This document shows positions 1-10,379 of a stretch of 64,000 nt of DNA, piece by piece. The notes below the pieces were generated by a model that was given only the letters and a program-made list of their open reading frames with translations, made no database searches and was not told the origin of the DNA. Each line of letters opens with the position of its first letter. The stretch's first letter is position 1. A program made the translations under genes and the position numbers. The stretch is from Nitzschia sp. DOCU1 (Eukaryota > Bacillariophyta > Bacillariophyceae > Bacillariales > Bacillariaceae): assembly GCA_951394045.1 (NCBI GenBank), contig OX595991.1:1116001-1180000 (forward strand), read 5' to 3'.

Positions 1-660
1 CTCTAACCATACCGACTTGGGTAAAATAGGGATGACTCAATCACCACAGCACTCTGCATGCTACCTGGCACTTGTACGATCCGATTTATAGTCCCTTGGT
101 GCATCATCTAGTAGCTTGCTAGTAGAGCATCCACTATCCCCAGAAGTTACTAAGTCTCGTCTCTACTAGCTAGAGTAGTTACTAGGGAGGTGCGAAGGTA
201 CTGCATTTGTCCCTGCTAACGTAGACTTTTCTACCAACAAATTTTATCCTAGCCCTGGCAGAACTTATCCACGCACCACTACACATTCCTATATTTAGTT
301 ATCATTGTGATCGAATAGACGGAGGCAGCCCTCCACCAAGAAGCCCCTCGTCTTGACCTCGAGCCCCCGTCGACAGCAGCACCTCACCAAATGCCGTGTA
401 GTTGTACCAATTCGAATGCTTGAAAGTTGTGCCACTTGTGAAAGCACCAAAGTGACCAGATTTCGTAATGAGCGTTTTGGCAGACTGACTCGTTAGAATT
501 TTCAAATAAATACCGTCCCCGTCCTTTTCCAAATCGGCATTTAACAGAGTTAAAAGGCATTTTCACGTGACAAGTAGTATTATCTTGATAGGGTAGTTCG
601 ATCCCATGATGCGAAATGAATGCATGCAAGATGCGCGGCTCACTGGACAACCGGCGACGT
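1..660. other. intergenic, left edge
   Basis: No gene is supported here. Short open frames exist on both strands but lack a start context, domains or composition that would set them apart from chance. Positions 120-185 are rich in CTAG/TAGTAG motifs and contain one copy of a short TCTCTACTAG motif (160-169) that recurs in other intergenic stretches of the window. Confidence 0.5.
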
Positions 661-2215
661 TTAATACTTTCCGGCGCTCACATTTTTCTCCCAAGATGGC
701 CGAGTCTTTTGCCTCTCCATACGCTTTTCGATTTCCCTTTGACGACGGTCTTCGCGGTATGTCTTGTGAGTTCCAGGGATGGGGACAACACCCAACAACT
801 TGAGCTTCTTTTTCTTTTTCTTGTTTCCCTTGGAGTCGACCGTGATCACGCTTTCTTCGTCTTCATCGTCATTCTTGTCTGTATTGGAATCTTCTGAATT
901 AATAGGCAAAGAAGTGCAGAATAGCATTAGTCGAAATCACGTTCAAAAGCGTCCGTACAATATATGCGCCAAAGATAGACTTACCATCAGCTAACTCCTT
1001 TTCGTCCTGGACAACTGCTTGCGAGGGCATTCGAAGAGTTTGCTTCTCGCATTCACGCTTCTTCTTGGCTGGAATAATAGCCTCCTTAAGCATTTTCTTG
1101 TCAAGTGTAGCAGTGGCAACAGCGGTCTTCGTGGCCAACCGTGTCGTTTTCAGCGCCACTTTTCCTGTCAACTTGGTGGTCTTAACTCCCAACTTCGCAG
1201 TCTTGACCATACCTCCAGCAGTGGCCTTAACAGACTTTCCGAGGAGGGCCTTGGACTTGCCAAGCAATTTTCGCCTGCGTTTACGTTCTTCCTCCTCTGC
1301 TTCGATCTGTCGAATACGCTTGGCAATAAGTTCATCCGAGAATCCCCGGTCGTTTGCAATCTGTTGAGCCCCTTTGCTGACTACCTGATACAATTCCCGA
1401 ATCCTCTCAATGTCGTTGATCCCCGCATCCCACTGCCGACTCTGCTCATTCCACACTGCTTCTACAGCGCTTTCTTTGAGCATCTTGACCTTCGCTGCTC
1501 CCATTGACGTCCAAGCCTCCAAGCCCCGGTACTCAATTTTCTTGGAGTTCTTGTCAATCTTCCGGCCCAGCTCTCTCGTCCGTTCCTCGACTTTCTCTGC
1601 CGTCTTCCGCGCCAGAGCTACCATCTTATCATAATCATCCCGTTTGTACCAGGATCGACTGATTTCATGCTTCGTGTAGTCATTGATGTGTAGAATCGTT
1701 TGCATTTCATCGAATTCGTCGAAACGAATCGTGATCTTACGTGGAGGCAATTCGTCAATCACCTCTTCCTCAAAGAATTCCTCTTCAATAATCTCTTCTT
1801 CATAATATTCTTCTTCTAATACACCGCTCTCCTCTTCGTAGTCATACGAGGAGGCCTGACGCCGGAGCCCAGCAGCGCCGTCCGAACTCCGTCGCGCGGC
1901 ACCAGGTTTCGCTTGGGCGTTGGATGCGGCTATCCATAATGCCTGACTACTAGTGGAATGTCCCGACTGACCTCCATTGCTGTGGTTGCTACCATTGAGG
2001 TCTCTGCTGAGAAGGTTGCTGCTGCTGTTGTTCTCAGAGGCGCCGGAGCTTTGTCGTTTACTAAAGCTAGGAGGCTTTTTGCCGCCGGCTTGTGGGTTCT
2101 TGTGCCCTTTGAGTAATTCTTCTCCATCGTGTTTGTTAAACACCGGAGGAGGGTTGTCAGCGACTTTATCACCTCCCTTTTTCTTATGCAATGGGATCTT
2201 TATTGGGAGACCCAT
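661..2215 (-). CDS. acidic/lysine-rich protein of unknown function, two exons
   Basis: Predicted 487 aa from exons 2215-985 and 893-661, joined across a 91-bp GT-AG intron (894-984, phase 1). Without splicing, the first exon runs into a hydrophobic readthrough tail. The order is: a low-complexity Ser/Asn/Lys N-terminus; a strongly acidic Glu/Tyr stretch; a conserved-looking core beginning near the motif KITIRFDEFDEM; a charged helical, coiled-coil-like segment; a Lys/Thr periodic region with many GKxVKxT-type units; and a Lys-rich C-terminus. The core resembles a large diatom family of unknown function that I recognise only by its general pattern. No catalytic motif, signal peptide or membrane span is visible. 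The basic Lys/Thr tract could bind nucleic acid or anionic surfaces, but that is a guess. Confidence 0.8.
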
Positions 2216-3122
2216 TGTTGTCTATTGCGAGACGCTTGAGAAGAACAAGGGGTTGCTCGGTGCAGCAGGGCTACTAGACCTATGATTTCAATCACAAACA
2301 ACGAAGACGATGGGGGGATGCGATCGGACATAGCTTAATGAGGGGTTCACAGCATGCTATTGCTGATGCAGCCGCCGCCAAAATCATGGGTCTTTTGGCA
2401 ATTGCTCGTGTCCGTACCAGGTAACCTTTATTGCGAAGCGGCCGCGCATCATCCTCTTGACAGTTGGCACCAATACTCATTCTACAGGTATCATAATTAA
2501 TGGGAAAGCACCTCTAATATCTCGTACATATGGTAGTGGCTGGCATGTTAAAAAGGAGATGCACCAAAAACCATCATGGCAATTAAATGGTGCTCCATCT
2601 ATTGCCCTATGACGTCACTTCACTTAACATCGAAGACATTCGGTTGGGCCCTTCTATTCGTAGCTTGCTTGCCGGCCGGCGCTCCTTCGCAATTTGTGGT
2701 ATTTTTTTCTACGTTGTGGAAACGAGAAGCTAGAGAAACCTTGAATACGATCCGTCGACCGGAGAAAAGTCATTATCTATCTATGTATATCGTAGATATC
2801 ATATCCATGGTTTTGTCTATGGGCAGAAATCTGGGGGTGTTGAAAAATTGTCGACGGGACTGACTCGACTCGTGGCATCTCATACTCGGCTTCGTTGTTG
2901 GAGGGAGAGTGTCCATGTGCATCGGATCGTCGGCCACACCTCTGCAGAGGGACAAGAAGAAAGATGAGACTTTCCCGCAGATCATGGCATAGCGCATAAA
3001 AGGGACCTCATCCTTTGCCCCCTTCTAGATATACTCCCGCCACACACACTCATTGGCATTTCCACTCTTACGTACCGGTACACCTCGGCATTACAACTTT
3101 GAAAACCAAAAGCTTGGGAACC
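2216..3122. other. divergent intergenic region between the acidic protein and the trypsin gene
   Basis: About 900 bp between two divergently transcribed genes, so it should hold both promoters. A TATA-like element lies near the trypsin side (see 2995-3002). Small open frames at 2576-2863 and 2773-2997 overlap on opposite strands and look like chance. Confidence 0.5.
2995..3002 (+). promoter_or_regulatory. TATA-like element upstream of the trypsin gene
   Basis: The sequence CATAAAAG lies about 128 bp upstream of the chosen ATG at 3123. That would place transcription start near 3025-3030 and leave a 5' leader of about 95 bp. It also argues against using the in-frame upstream codon near 3015 as the start. 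Prediction from sequence only. Confidence 0.4.
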
Positions 3123-4332
3123 ATGGTGTGCTGCCGTTTAGTCCTCTTGACGTTACTAGGCTTTTCCTGCTTGTCATTATCATCGGCAGGACGAGGGCAG
3201 CCTGATGGCACCGTGACAACGGAACAACGGCGGCGATATCTCCGGACGTGGAACGACACAGAGGCACAGGACAGAGTTATCGATGGCTTTGCTACGACTG
3301 AGGATCGATATCCCTATTATGTGGGCCTTTTTCGAAAGAGCGGTTCCTTTACCTGTGGCGGAACACTCATCGCTCCAGACGTGGTCTTGACGGCAGCACA
3401 TTGTTTCGATAATGGTTTGGAAACGGCAAAGATTGGACTTTACAACCGACGGGGTACAGATCCTAACGACGTGTTTGAAGAACGAGGCATTGCCAGAGAG
3501 TACGTCAACCCCAGTTTCGACGTTGGCAAGAAGCGATTCGATCAAATGTTGATTCTTTTGTCGGCACCTTCGACGTTGCCATATCTGAAAAATATCAACT
3601 TTGACCCGGCAATTCCGCAAGTCGGAGGTTCGTACATCACGACCATTGGAGTGGGCGTTACAGATCTCGAGGGCACTCGTCCCACGGTCCTTCAACAAGT
3701 GGATATGACTTATATTCCCAACGATGAGTGCTCGCTGCTAAAAGGCGACGCCGCCGAGGATTACAGTAAGCTTGTCTTTGACGACCACCTATGCTCGCAA
3801 GGAATTAACGGTGCTGCCGGCCAATGCTACGGCGACTCGGGAGGACCACAACTCCTCCTGGGGGCGACTGCAGATGAGGATGTTTTAGTGGGAGTTAACT
3901 CATGGTATGTTTAGGTGGGCGAAACAGGCTGGCAATGCATACTGATACTTGCTCATTCCTTTAATTTTCCTTTTGTTCCTTAGGGGTGTCGATTGCGGTA
4001 CCGTGGGACTCCCCTCTGTAGGTTCTCGGACCAGCGCGACAACTTTTATAAAGGACACACTTTGTGAAATATCCTTGCAACCCCCTGCAACGATTTGTGG
4101 CATTGCTGGCGAGGATACTCAAGTAGACAACGGTGGTAATGCAACAATTCCTGAAGTTCCATCCTGTGTATGGTTGCTGGAGCAATGCACCGACAGCTCG
4201 GAATGTTGTAGTCAGAGATGCTTCAATGGTGTCTGCCGAACAAGTTTTGTAAGCAACCGCGAATCCTTGTCCGACAATCGTGGCGGGGCGGCAGGGGTTG
4301 CGCGAGCACGTGATTCCTCCGGTGGGTTGTAG
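3123..4332 (+). CDS. secreted trypsin-like serine protease (S1) with a six-Cys knottin-like tail
   Basis: Predicted 376 aa from exons 3123-3904 and 3984-4332 (79-bp intron, phase 2). The start is the ATG in a strong ACCATGG context, which opens a signal peptide (residues 1-23). The S1 domain follows: activation-like RVIDG at 51-55, His93 in TAAHC, Asp140 in the FDQMLIL segment, and Ser239 in GDSGGP. All three triad residues are present. The splice joins the conserved Ser-Trp-Gly substrate-wall motif exactly. The C-terminal ~60 residues leave the protease fold and carry C-x6-C-x5-CC-x3-C-x4-C, the spacing of inhibitor-cystine-knot peptides. The same tail is found on the next gene, so the two are tandem paralogues. 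The substrate is unknown; the expected location is secreted or cell surface. Confidence 0.9.
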
Positions 4333-5374
4333 CACTACTAGACGAGTTAACGTTGTACGTCTTCGAGAAGATTGTTTGTGGGGAGCCTTTCGGTTGACGC
4401 TACAATAATAGTGGTAGATTGCATCGACGCTCGCTGGTGGGACTCGTGTCTAAAGCCTATCCACCCACTTGTGCCACAACAAATGGCACCGGGCAAACTT
4501 TTCAATAGCGTCAACGTTTGATGACATTGGCTTCTCCTACTGGCCAGTAAAGCGACGAAAAGGAAATGCTGCCGACAATTCTTTTCCAATAGATCTATCC
4601 TATCCTACCTATTTAGCCGGGTAGCAGGTCTTCACTCAGTGTGTTAGTTTGAAATACAGGCCCAGTGCAACGCGAGGGTGTCAGCTACGAGAGGCTTGGG
4701 CAACCATAGCCCTACCAGTAGGACCCGCTGCTACTAGTAGTAACCAATGAGTAGATAATAGCAGTACTCGTGCGATAATAGGTAGTAGAGATTGTGCCGT
4801 CCGTATCCTCAACACCTACTATGATACGTACCAGAGCTGCCTCGTCACCACGCCGGGGCGATGATTCCCGATTCGATTCGATTCATTCATTCGATGGGTT
4901 CCGCGAAATTTTCTTTCGTGCATCATCGTTAGTCGTTCTTCCTGCCGGTATCATACACTCTGTGATTCCAATTGGCCGACAAAATTTTCTAAATAATCAA
5001 ACTTAACGCATGTAATTGGTGTGAAACATGTTTTATGGTGCACGGAGAGGGGAATGATAACATACGTCTATGAATATTACCATGACAACGGAAGAGCCTA
5101 CCGAATGTCACACTGACGAGGATCGCTCATGCAATGCGTGGTGTGGAGCGGAGTCTCCCTCCACTAAAAATCATGAAAGTGGAAGTTGGGCCGTCGTAGC
5201 GGCAATTTTGGCATTCTATCCGAAGCGGGGATAAATTTGCAAATTTGCATTGGACAAAGAACGTTCTTGCCATTCTTCGAAACAAACTCTTCTTCGATCG
5301 GCAATCGTGCGCATCAAAGTGCCGCCGATAACAGAGATAGCCACATTTCTTAATTTATCTTTTACAATCGAACC
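4333..5374. other. intergenic between the two trypsin-family genes
   Basis: About 1.04 kb with no supportable gene. It contains CTAG/TAGTAG-rich stretches around 4725-4790 and an AT-rich segment around 4980-5060. The weak ORFs at 4347-4589 (minus) and 4794-5006 (plus) have no recognisable content. A GATAAATTT sequence near 5230 is a possible but weak TATA element for the downstream gene. Confidence 0.45.
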
Positions 5375-6765
5375 ATGAGGAAAGTTGCATCAATTTCGCT
5401 TATAAGCTCTCTTCTTTCTGCCTCGCTCGCCCCATGTGGCGCTATCAATCTGGGTACAACTGCAGCGACTGGGAGATTCCCTTATTTTGTCTCCTTGAAT
5501 GATGCAAATGGCCACGTTTGTGGTGGGACGCTAATAAGCCCGGACCTTGTTCTGACAGCCGCAAGCTGTGGAAAGTGAGTCAAACCGAAACAACCTCTGG
5601 TCCTTCTATCGTGTCTAAAGAACATCGTTCTCACATCGTTTTCGTCAAAGCCTTTTGACTACTGCTCTGGTCGGGTATGAAGCAGGTGCCGGGAAAGAAA
5701 ATATCCCCGTTGCGCGCTTCTTTGTGCATCCTTCGTATGATCCGACCACTGGTGGTTACGATGCGATGATTGTGAAGCTTCAGACGTCGTCGACCTTGGA
5801 TTATGCCACTTTGAACCGGAATACTACCTATCCCGTTCCATACACAGCAACAGAAGTAGAAGCGTTGGGCGTCGGTACTGGCACCACATTGCAATCGGCG
5901 AAGCTGATTCACATCGATCCCAATCTTTGTTTTGCATATCTGCAAGCGGGAGGGGCCACTGGGTGGTATAATAAGCAGCTTCCAGACGATTATTTATGCA
6001 TCACAGACTATTCAACGAAGGGGCAGTGCACCGGTGATAAGGGTGGTCCAATGGTGATTGTCGGGGACAATTTAGCCGATGATCGTGTTGTTGCCATCAT
6101 GTCAAGGTATGTAACGGTTCCACCGTAAACCCACTTGCGTACAGATTTTTGACCAGGCACTCACCAAGACCTCATTTTTCACCTCTCTGGTCTTAAGTAA
6201 CTCGGGTTCTTGTGCTGTGGGAGGAATCCCGTACCCAACGAAAGGCTCGAAAAGCTCATTCATTGTGGAGTTTATTGAGAGTGTTACATGCGGCAATTCC
6301 GCAAGCCCACCCGAATATCTAGGATGCCCCAAAGCAGACGCACCCGCACCAACCACACCCGTAACACCCGCTGTCGTGACACCTACACCTCAACCCGTTG
6401 CCACGCCCGAACCTGTCACACCAGAACCCATGACACCCGAGCCTCAACCCGTTGCCACGCCCGAACCTGTCACACCCGCACCTCAACCCACACCCGCACC
6501 AGTGGCACCAGTGACACCAGCGACAACCGCACCTGTAGACGACACCAAGGCGTGCAAGGCAAAATTGGAAGAATGCTATTGGCATACGGATTGCTGCAGT
6601 GGCCGCTGCATTCTGAGAGAATGTCAGGCCAAATATGTTCCTGTTACTTCAAGAGGTAGCGCAAGCTTGAGAGGTGGACGAGGCGGGGCGGCTGGAGCCG
6701 TCGCCATCAACGTCAATAATGTCGATAACGGAGCAGGGACGACGGGCTTTGGATTCGGTGGCTAG
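5375..6765 (+). CDS. catalytically dead trypsin homologue with Pro/Thr linker and knottin-like tail
   Basis: Predicted 407 aa from exons 5375-5574, 5651-6106 and 6198-6765 (introns of 76 and 91 bp). A signal peptide (about 1-23) precedes an S1 fold. The histidine position is Ser64 (TAASC instead of TAAHC), Asp104 is kept (YDAMIV), and the nucleophile position is Lys197 (GDKGG instead of GDSGG). Proteolysis by the normal mechanism is therefore impossible. The last intron sits at the same place and phase as in the upstream paralogue, supporting tandem duplication. A Pro/Thr/Glu-rich linker of about 65 residues built from TPEPV/PQPVATP-like units follows, then the six-Cys tail C-x6-C-x5-CC-x3-C-x4-C. 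It is likely a secreted binding or decoy protein; the partner is unknown. Reading frames are intact, so it is not an obvious pseudogene. Confidence 0.87.
6343..6540 (+). repeat. Pro/Thr-rich coding minisatellite
   Basis: A C-rich low-complexity tract encodes reiterated PTP, PEPV and PQPVATP units in the linker of the inactive trypsin homologue. Two longer sub-units (CCTCAACCCGTTGCCACGCC and its flanks) are nearly identical, which points to slippage-type expansion. In-frame composition suggests an extended, probably glycosylated spacer. Confidence 0.75.
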
Positions 6766-7408
6766 GAACGTGTAGCCGCCCCCTGACCCAGTCCGTATTC
6801 CCGAGTGAACAATACGGTGCCTCGAGGCACGTTGGACCCTTAAATTTCTTCCAAGCTACTCTAGTGAAAAGTGAGTTTCAGTTAGTGGGATGGGTACTCG
6901 AAGTATTTCGGCGACGGCCGACACCCCCTTGCTTACCTTGGCTGCTACACATCATTAGTGATTTCTTGTTTGTCACCTTCAATTAATTAGTTCCCCTGTT
7001 CTAATAGAATAATGAAATCAGCTCTAGTTGTTTCCAATGGTTCAATAGCTAATGGGTGGGTTGTGCGTCTAGTAGGCGTCCGTTATGGTTCGAGCGCCGA
7101 AGCGCGGCGCCGCGCATGCAGGTAGTGCGGTGGCAAAAGGGCCAAGAAGCTTGCTCGCTTGACAGACAGCTTGAGCTTGCTACTTGAGGTTTTGCTGGGT
7201 GTATGGTAGGTGCGAGAGGTGATGAAGCTTGGGAGCGGGCATAGTAAAAGATCTTTGGTGTCATTGTTTCTGCTCTCAAACACAAAAAAACACCATCGGC
7301 AGAATCTTTCACACGAAAAGATCTCAACTCTGCTACCCCCCTCGGCGATACGTCTCGGGCCAAGAGAAAGAATCAATCCACATCTACGTCTGTCGGTACT
7401 CCTACACT
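6766..7408. other. intergenic upstream of the hAT-derived gene
   Basis: About 640 bp without a gene. It contains a perfect 14-bp GC palindrome at 7102-7115 (GCGCGGCGCCGCGC). The reading frame of the downstream gene stays open back to 7229, but the first good ATG is at 7409. No terminal inverted repeat matching the downstream side was seen. Confidence 0.45.
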
Positions 7409-9436
7409 ATGGCTGACACGAAGACCCTCCCTTCGGATGTTGGCGACAACCAGGAGAATCCTTTCCTCGTCGATGGCAAGGACATTACACAACCTCATCC
7501 CGATTGGGTCGGGAAATGTACTCCTACGCCCAGAAGGAAGAATGCCACCTTTTGGAAAGGCTTCCATATTGCCGATGATGAGCGAAATCTTTTCACCCCG
7601 GGTGGCAAGCTCTACGCGGTCTGCAACCTATGCGGCCATGTTTTGATCAGCCACAATAGTGGGACCACCAATCTTCGAAGGCACATGAAATCTTACCATC
7701 CTCTTGTCTTTGAGAAACTTTTGGCAGTCCAGGAAACAGAACAACCGGCCGAAAGTGAAGGTTCAAAGAAGCGGAGTGCGCTTCCGTCATCAATGACACC
7801 ACCACCGGTCACCAAAAAGCCAAAAACGCTGAAAAAAACCATGGCGCCGGTCCAGTGGGCAGAACTCGCGCAGGCTGTGTTCTGCATTGCGTCCAATCGT
7901 CCCTTTTCGGACTTGGACCATCCAGCCATGAAGGATTTCGTTCAGGCGTGCATCAATGTGGGAAAGACTAATGGGTCCTTCTTGCCTCGAGCTCGTGTTG
8001 CTCGCGACAACGCGACCGCTGCGGCGGAAACGATCAGGGCTGCCATCTTGGACAAGCTCAAGGAAGCCAAGGATCTAGTTTTGACGATTGATTGCTGGGA
8101 AACGCGAGAGGATAAGAATACGACCTATGTTTCTGTTCGTTGGATTGAGGGGTTTCGATTGCGTCATTGCACGCTAGATGCGATTCGTTTTTCTGGAAAA
8201 GTCAAGTTAGACGATTGTATGGCAAGAGTGCAGGAGATTTTGAAAGAATGGGGAATTCAAGAAAAAGTCGCGTATGTGGTATCTAATCAAGACCTTTCCA
8301 GAACGGGGTTTGGGGGTAATGCTGAGATGATTGAATGTTTCGACAACGACCTCCAGCGCATTGTTAAAGTGGAAATGAACAGGAACAAGTTCACTCACAT
8401 TGTGACCAACGCTCGGAATCTAGTAGAGAAGTTAGACCCGGAAAAGGCAGAGGTTGTGTTGGATTCGGTTGCTCGATGGTGGTCCACCCTTGCCATGATC
8501 GAGAGTCTACTCGAACAAAAGGACATTCTAGAACACGGCAAATATCTGGGCGATGCTGATTTGGATGACTTGGAATTCGTCAGGGAGGTTCTCAAGGTTT
8601 ATCGCCCCGTTATCAAGACGTTGAGCGGAAACGCCCACAGCACATCGTCGCTGGCTCCCTTTTTGCAGTTTGTCGTGCACAGTGAGCTTTCGAAAGCAGC
8701 ACAAGCCGAGGGCTCGTCAAAATCAAAAGCAATGGCGGCGAAGGATATCTTGAAACAATTCGAAGCAAGGTTTGGCAAGGATGTAGCAGTAATGGGTCAG
8801 TCCACTCCCACCAAGGGCCTCCACCGGGCCTTCTGGTTCGCTCATGCGCTGGATCCGAGATTCAAGCAGCTCAAAGTTTTGAAAGACGACACCGACAAGG
8901 ATAAGCTCTGGGAGGCATTGCTCGAGGAGATGGTTTCATTCGAATCCAAGACCAAAACAGCTGAGGAGAGTGGAAAGGAATCGAAAGATTCCTCAGGAGA
9001 CACAGAAGTGGCTTCCATTCTGAGGGGTGTGGTAAAGAAGGAAGAATCTAAACGGGAAGAGGCAAAGTCCAGCATCTTCGATCAATATGCCGGAGTTCTG
9101 GAGAATGGATCCTCCAAGGATGCAGATTCCTGGAAAGATGCCTGCACGAAGGAGTTGAATTTGTATCGGTCCGAGGCCACAGCCGGAATGCGCACCGAAA
9201 CAGGCAAGGAAGATCCCTTGTCATGGTGGAAAAGTCACAGGGTCGTCTTTCCTACACTTTGGCGGCTCGCCAAGGTATATCTCGCGATTCCAGCAACTTC
9301 GAGCCTTCCCAGGTTGACCATGAATGCGCAAGCCAGTAAGTTTGAGTTGGAGCGCTACGATTTGGCCGACAGTCTTCCAGAGGGCAGCACCTTTCTTTAC
9401 GAGAATCTGTGGGTTTTGAATGAGGATCACCCATGA
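7409..9436 (+). CDS. hAT-family transposase-derived protein with BED zinc finger
   Basis: Single exon, 675 aa from ATG 7409. A BED-type zinc finger occupies residues ~47-100 (C72, C75, H92, H97). The hAT RNase-H-like core begins at TIDCWE (Asp228), followed by the family-typical ARWWSTL and ALDPRFKQL segments. The C-terminal dimerisation region has DPLSWW, a FPTLWRLA helix and IPATSS. The usual second catalytic Asp (VTDN in active hATs) reads VSNQ, and the final conserved Glu-Arg reads Pro-Arg, so the catalytic set looks incomplete. The stop codon lies only 24 bp from the end of the convergent neighbouring gene, leaving no room for a terminal inverted repeat. I infer a domesticated DNA-binding gene rather than a mobile element; expression evidence is absent. 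Confidence 0.85.
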   Translation: MADTKTLPSDVGDNQENPFLVDGKDITQPHPDWVGKCTPTPRRKNATFWKGFHIADDERNLFTPGGKLYAVCNLCGHVLISHNSGTTNLRRHMKSYHPLVFEKLLAVQETEQPAESEGSKKRSALPSSMTPPPVTKKPKTLKKTMAPVQWAELAQAVFCIASNRPFSDLDHPAMKDFVQACINVGKTNGSFLPRARVARDNATAAAETIRAAILDKLKEAKDLVLTIDCWETREDKNTTYVSVRWIEGFRLRHCTLDAIRFSGKVKLDDCMARVQEILKEWGIQEKVAYVVSNQDLSRTGFGGNAEMIECFDNDLQRIVKVEMNRNKFTHIVTNARNLVEKLDPEKAEVVLDSVARWWSTLAMIESLLEQKDILEHGKYLGDADLDDLEFVREVLKVYRPVIKTLSGNAHSTSSLAPFLQFVVHSELSKAAQAEGSSKSKAMAAKDILKQFEARFGKDVAVMGQSTPTKGLHRAFWFAHALDPRFKQLKVLKDDTDKDKLWEALLEEMVSFESKTKTAEESGKESKDSSGDTEVASILRGVVKKEESKREEAKSSIFDQYAGVLENGSSKDADSWKDACTKELNLYRSEATAGMRTETGKEDPLSWWKSHRVVFPTLWRLAKVYLAIPATSSLPRLTMNAQASKFELERYDLADSLPEGSTFLYENLWVLNEDHP

Positions 9437-9460
9437 TAATTCGCAGGGGAGGTTGTCACC

Positions 9461-10162
9461 CTAGACTTCCGAATTCTCGCCAAAGGCGTAGAGTTTGTGT
9501 TCCTTCATGTATTTCAATACGTCCGGTGTCACCATGCCAGTTAGCTTGTCGTCGTCGCCCAGGGAACGCACCGAAGACGACGACACCTCTCGTAAACTGG
9601 GAATTTCCAACAAAACAACATTCCCCCTGCCATCCGTCTCATTTACAGCCGCAATTCGTTCCTGCAAAAGGCTAATTGTCATTCCCTTTCTGTGGAGAAC
9701 AATCAATCGGCCGTCCAAAAGTCGAAAGACGTCCTTGGAACGCTTCCATTTCCATTCTGTCAAGTCCATGAACGTATCGGTTCCCAAACAAAATGAAAAA
9801 TCCGTGTGGGGTTCTTCTGCCATGAGCATGTCCATCAAATCGGCAGTCCCGACCCGCAACGCCTGAATTTCGTCTTCTGTCATTTCTTCCGTCACCTTCC
9901 TCTGAAACGACTCTTGTTCCGCATTGGATACAATCACCTTGGGGATTCTGCCAAACGCTAGTCGGCACATATTCATACGATGTTCGTAGGAGACCAAGGA
10001 GTGGCGCTTGGTCGAAAAAGTATGACGATAAACTGGCAGAACTCGGATCTCATCGAAGCGTTCCATTTCACTTAACGCCAGGACGATGCCCCTGTGGCCT
10101 CCATCCCCCGTAGGTGGATTGGCAGATGTTCCAAATAAGCAGACTTGCCGGCGTCTCTTCAT
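9461..10162 (-). CDS. nicotinate/nicotinamide-nucleotide adenylyltransferase-like protein
   Basis: Predicted 233 aa from ATG 10162. This nucleotidyltransferase family (NadD/NMNAT) joins an adenylyl group to NaMN or NMN in NAD synthesis. Seen in the sequence: GTSANPPT followed by GGH near the N-terminus (the family's G-x-x-N-P-x-H ATP site, with an insertion before the last His), YEHRMNM in the middle, GTDTFMDL matching the conserved G-x-D segment, and SSSSVRS near the C-terminus corresponding to ISSTxIR. The size suits bacterial-type NadD. No targeting peptide is evident. The frame stays open upstream to about 10280 without another ATG, so a 5' exon cannot be excluded. It ends 24 bp from the convergent hAT-derived gene and is divergent from the first EGF-like gene. 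Confidence 0.82.
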   Translation of the reverse strand: MKRRRQVCLFGTSANPPTGDGGHRGIVLALSEMERFDEIRVLPVYRHTFSTKRHSLVSYEHRMNMCRLAFGRIPKVIVSNAEQESFQRKVTEEMTEDEIQALRVGTADLMDMLMAEEPHTDFSFCLGTDTFMDLTEWKWKRSKDVFRLLDGRLIVLHRKGMTISLLQERIAAVNETDGRGNVVLLEIPSLREVSSSSVRSLGDDDKLTGMVTPDVLKYMKEHKLYAFGENSEV

Positions 10163-10379
10163 GGGATCGAATGAAATGTGTTCTTTCTCAAGGCTTGTCA
10201 CTTTGGAAAGAGGTAAAGTGTTGGACCTGGAGCGGAAGAAGGTGGAAATGATGGTGATGATGTGTCTGACGGTAAATGAAAAGGCTGGGTTACGTCATCC
10301 TGCGAAGAATGAGAGTTCGAAGTGGCGGGAGCGGACGGAAGAACGATCGGCAGAGTCGAGTCTGGCTTGGCTCGCCTGG

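Noticed and set aside
1019..1507. 162-aa plus-strand ORF inside the acidic/lysine-rich gene
   Set aside because: Antisense to a well-supported coding exon; no start context or domain.
4347..4589. 80-aa minus-strand ORF downstream of the first trypsin gene
   Set aside because: Lacks a domain, start context and conservation cues; typical chance ORF.
7229..7408. Upstream extension of the hAT-derived gene (60 more residues)
   Set aside because: The extension starts without a good context and has no hAT-like content; ATG 7409 gives a start just before the BED finger.
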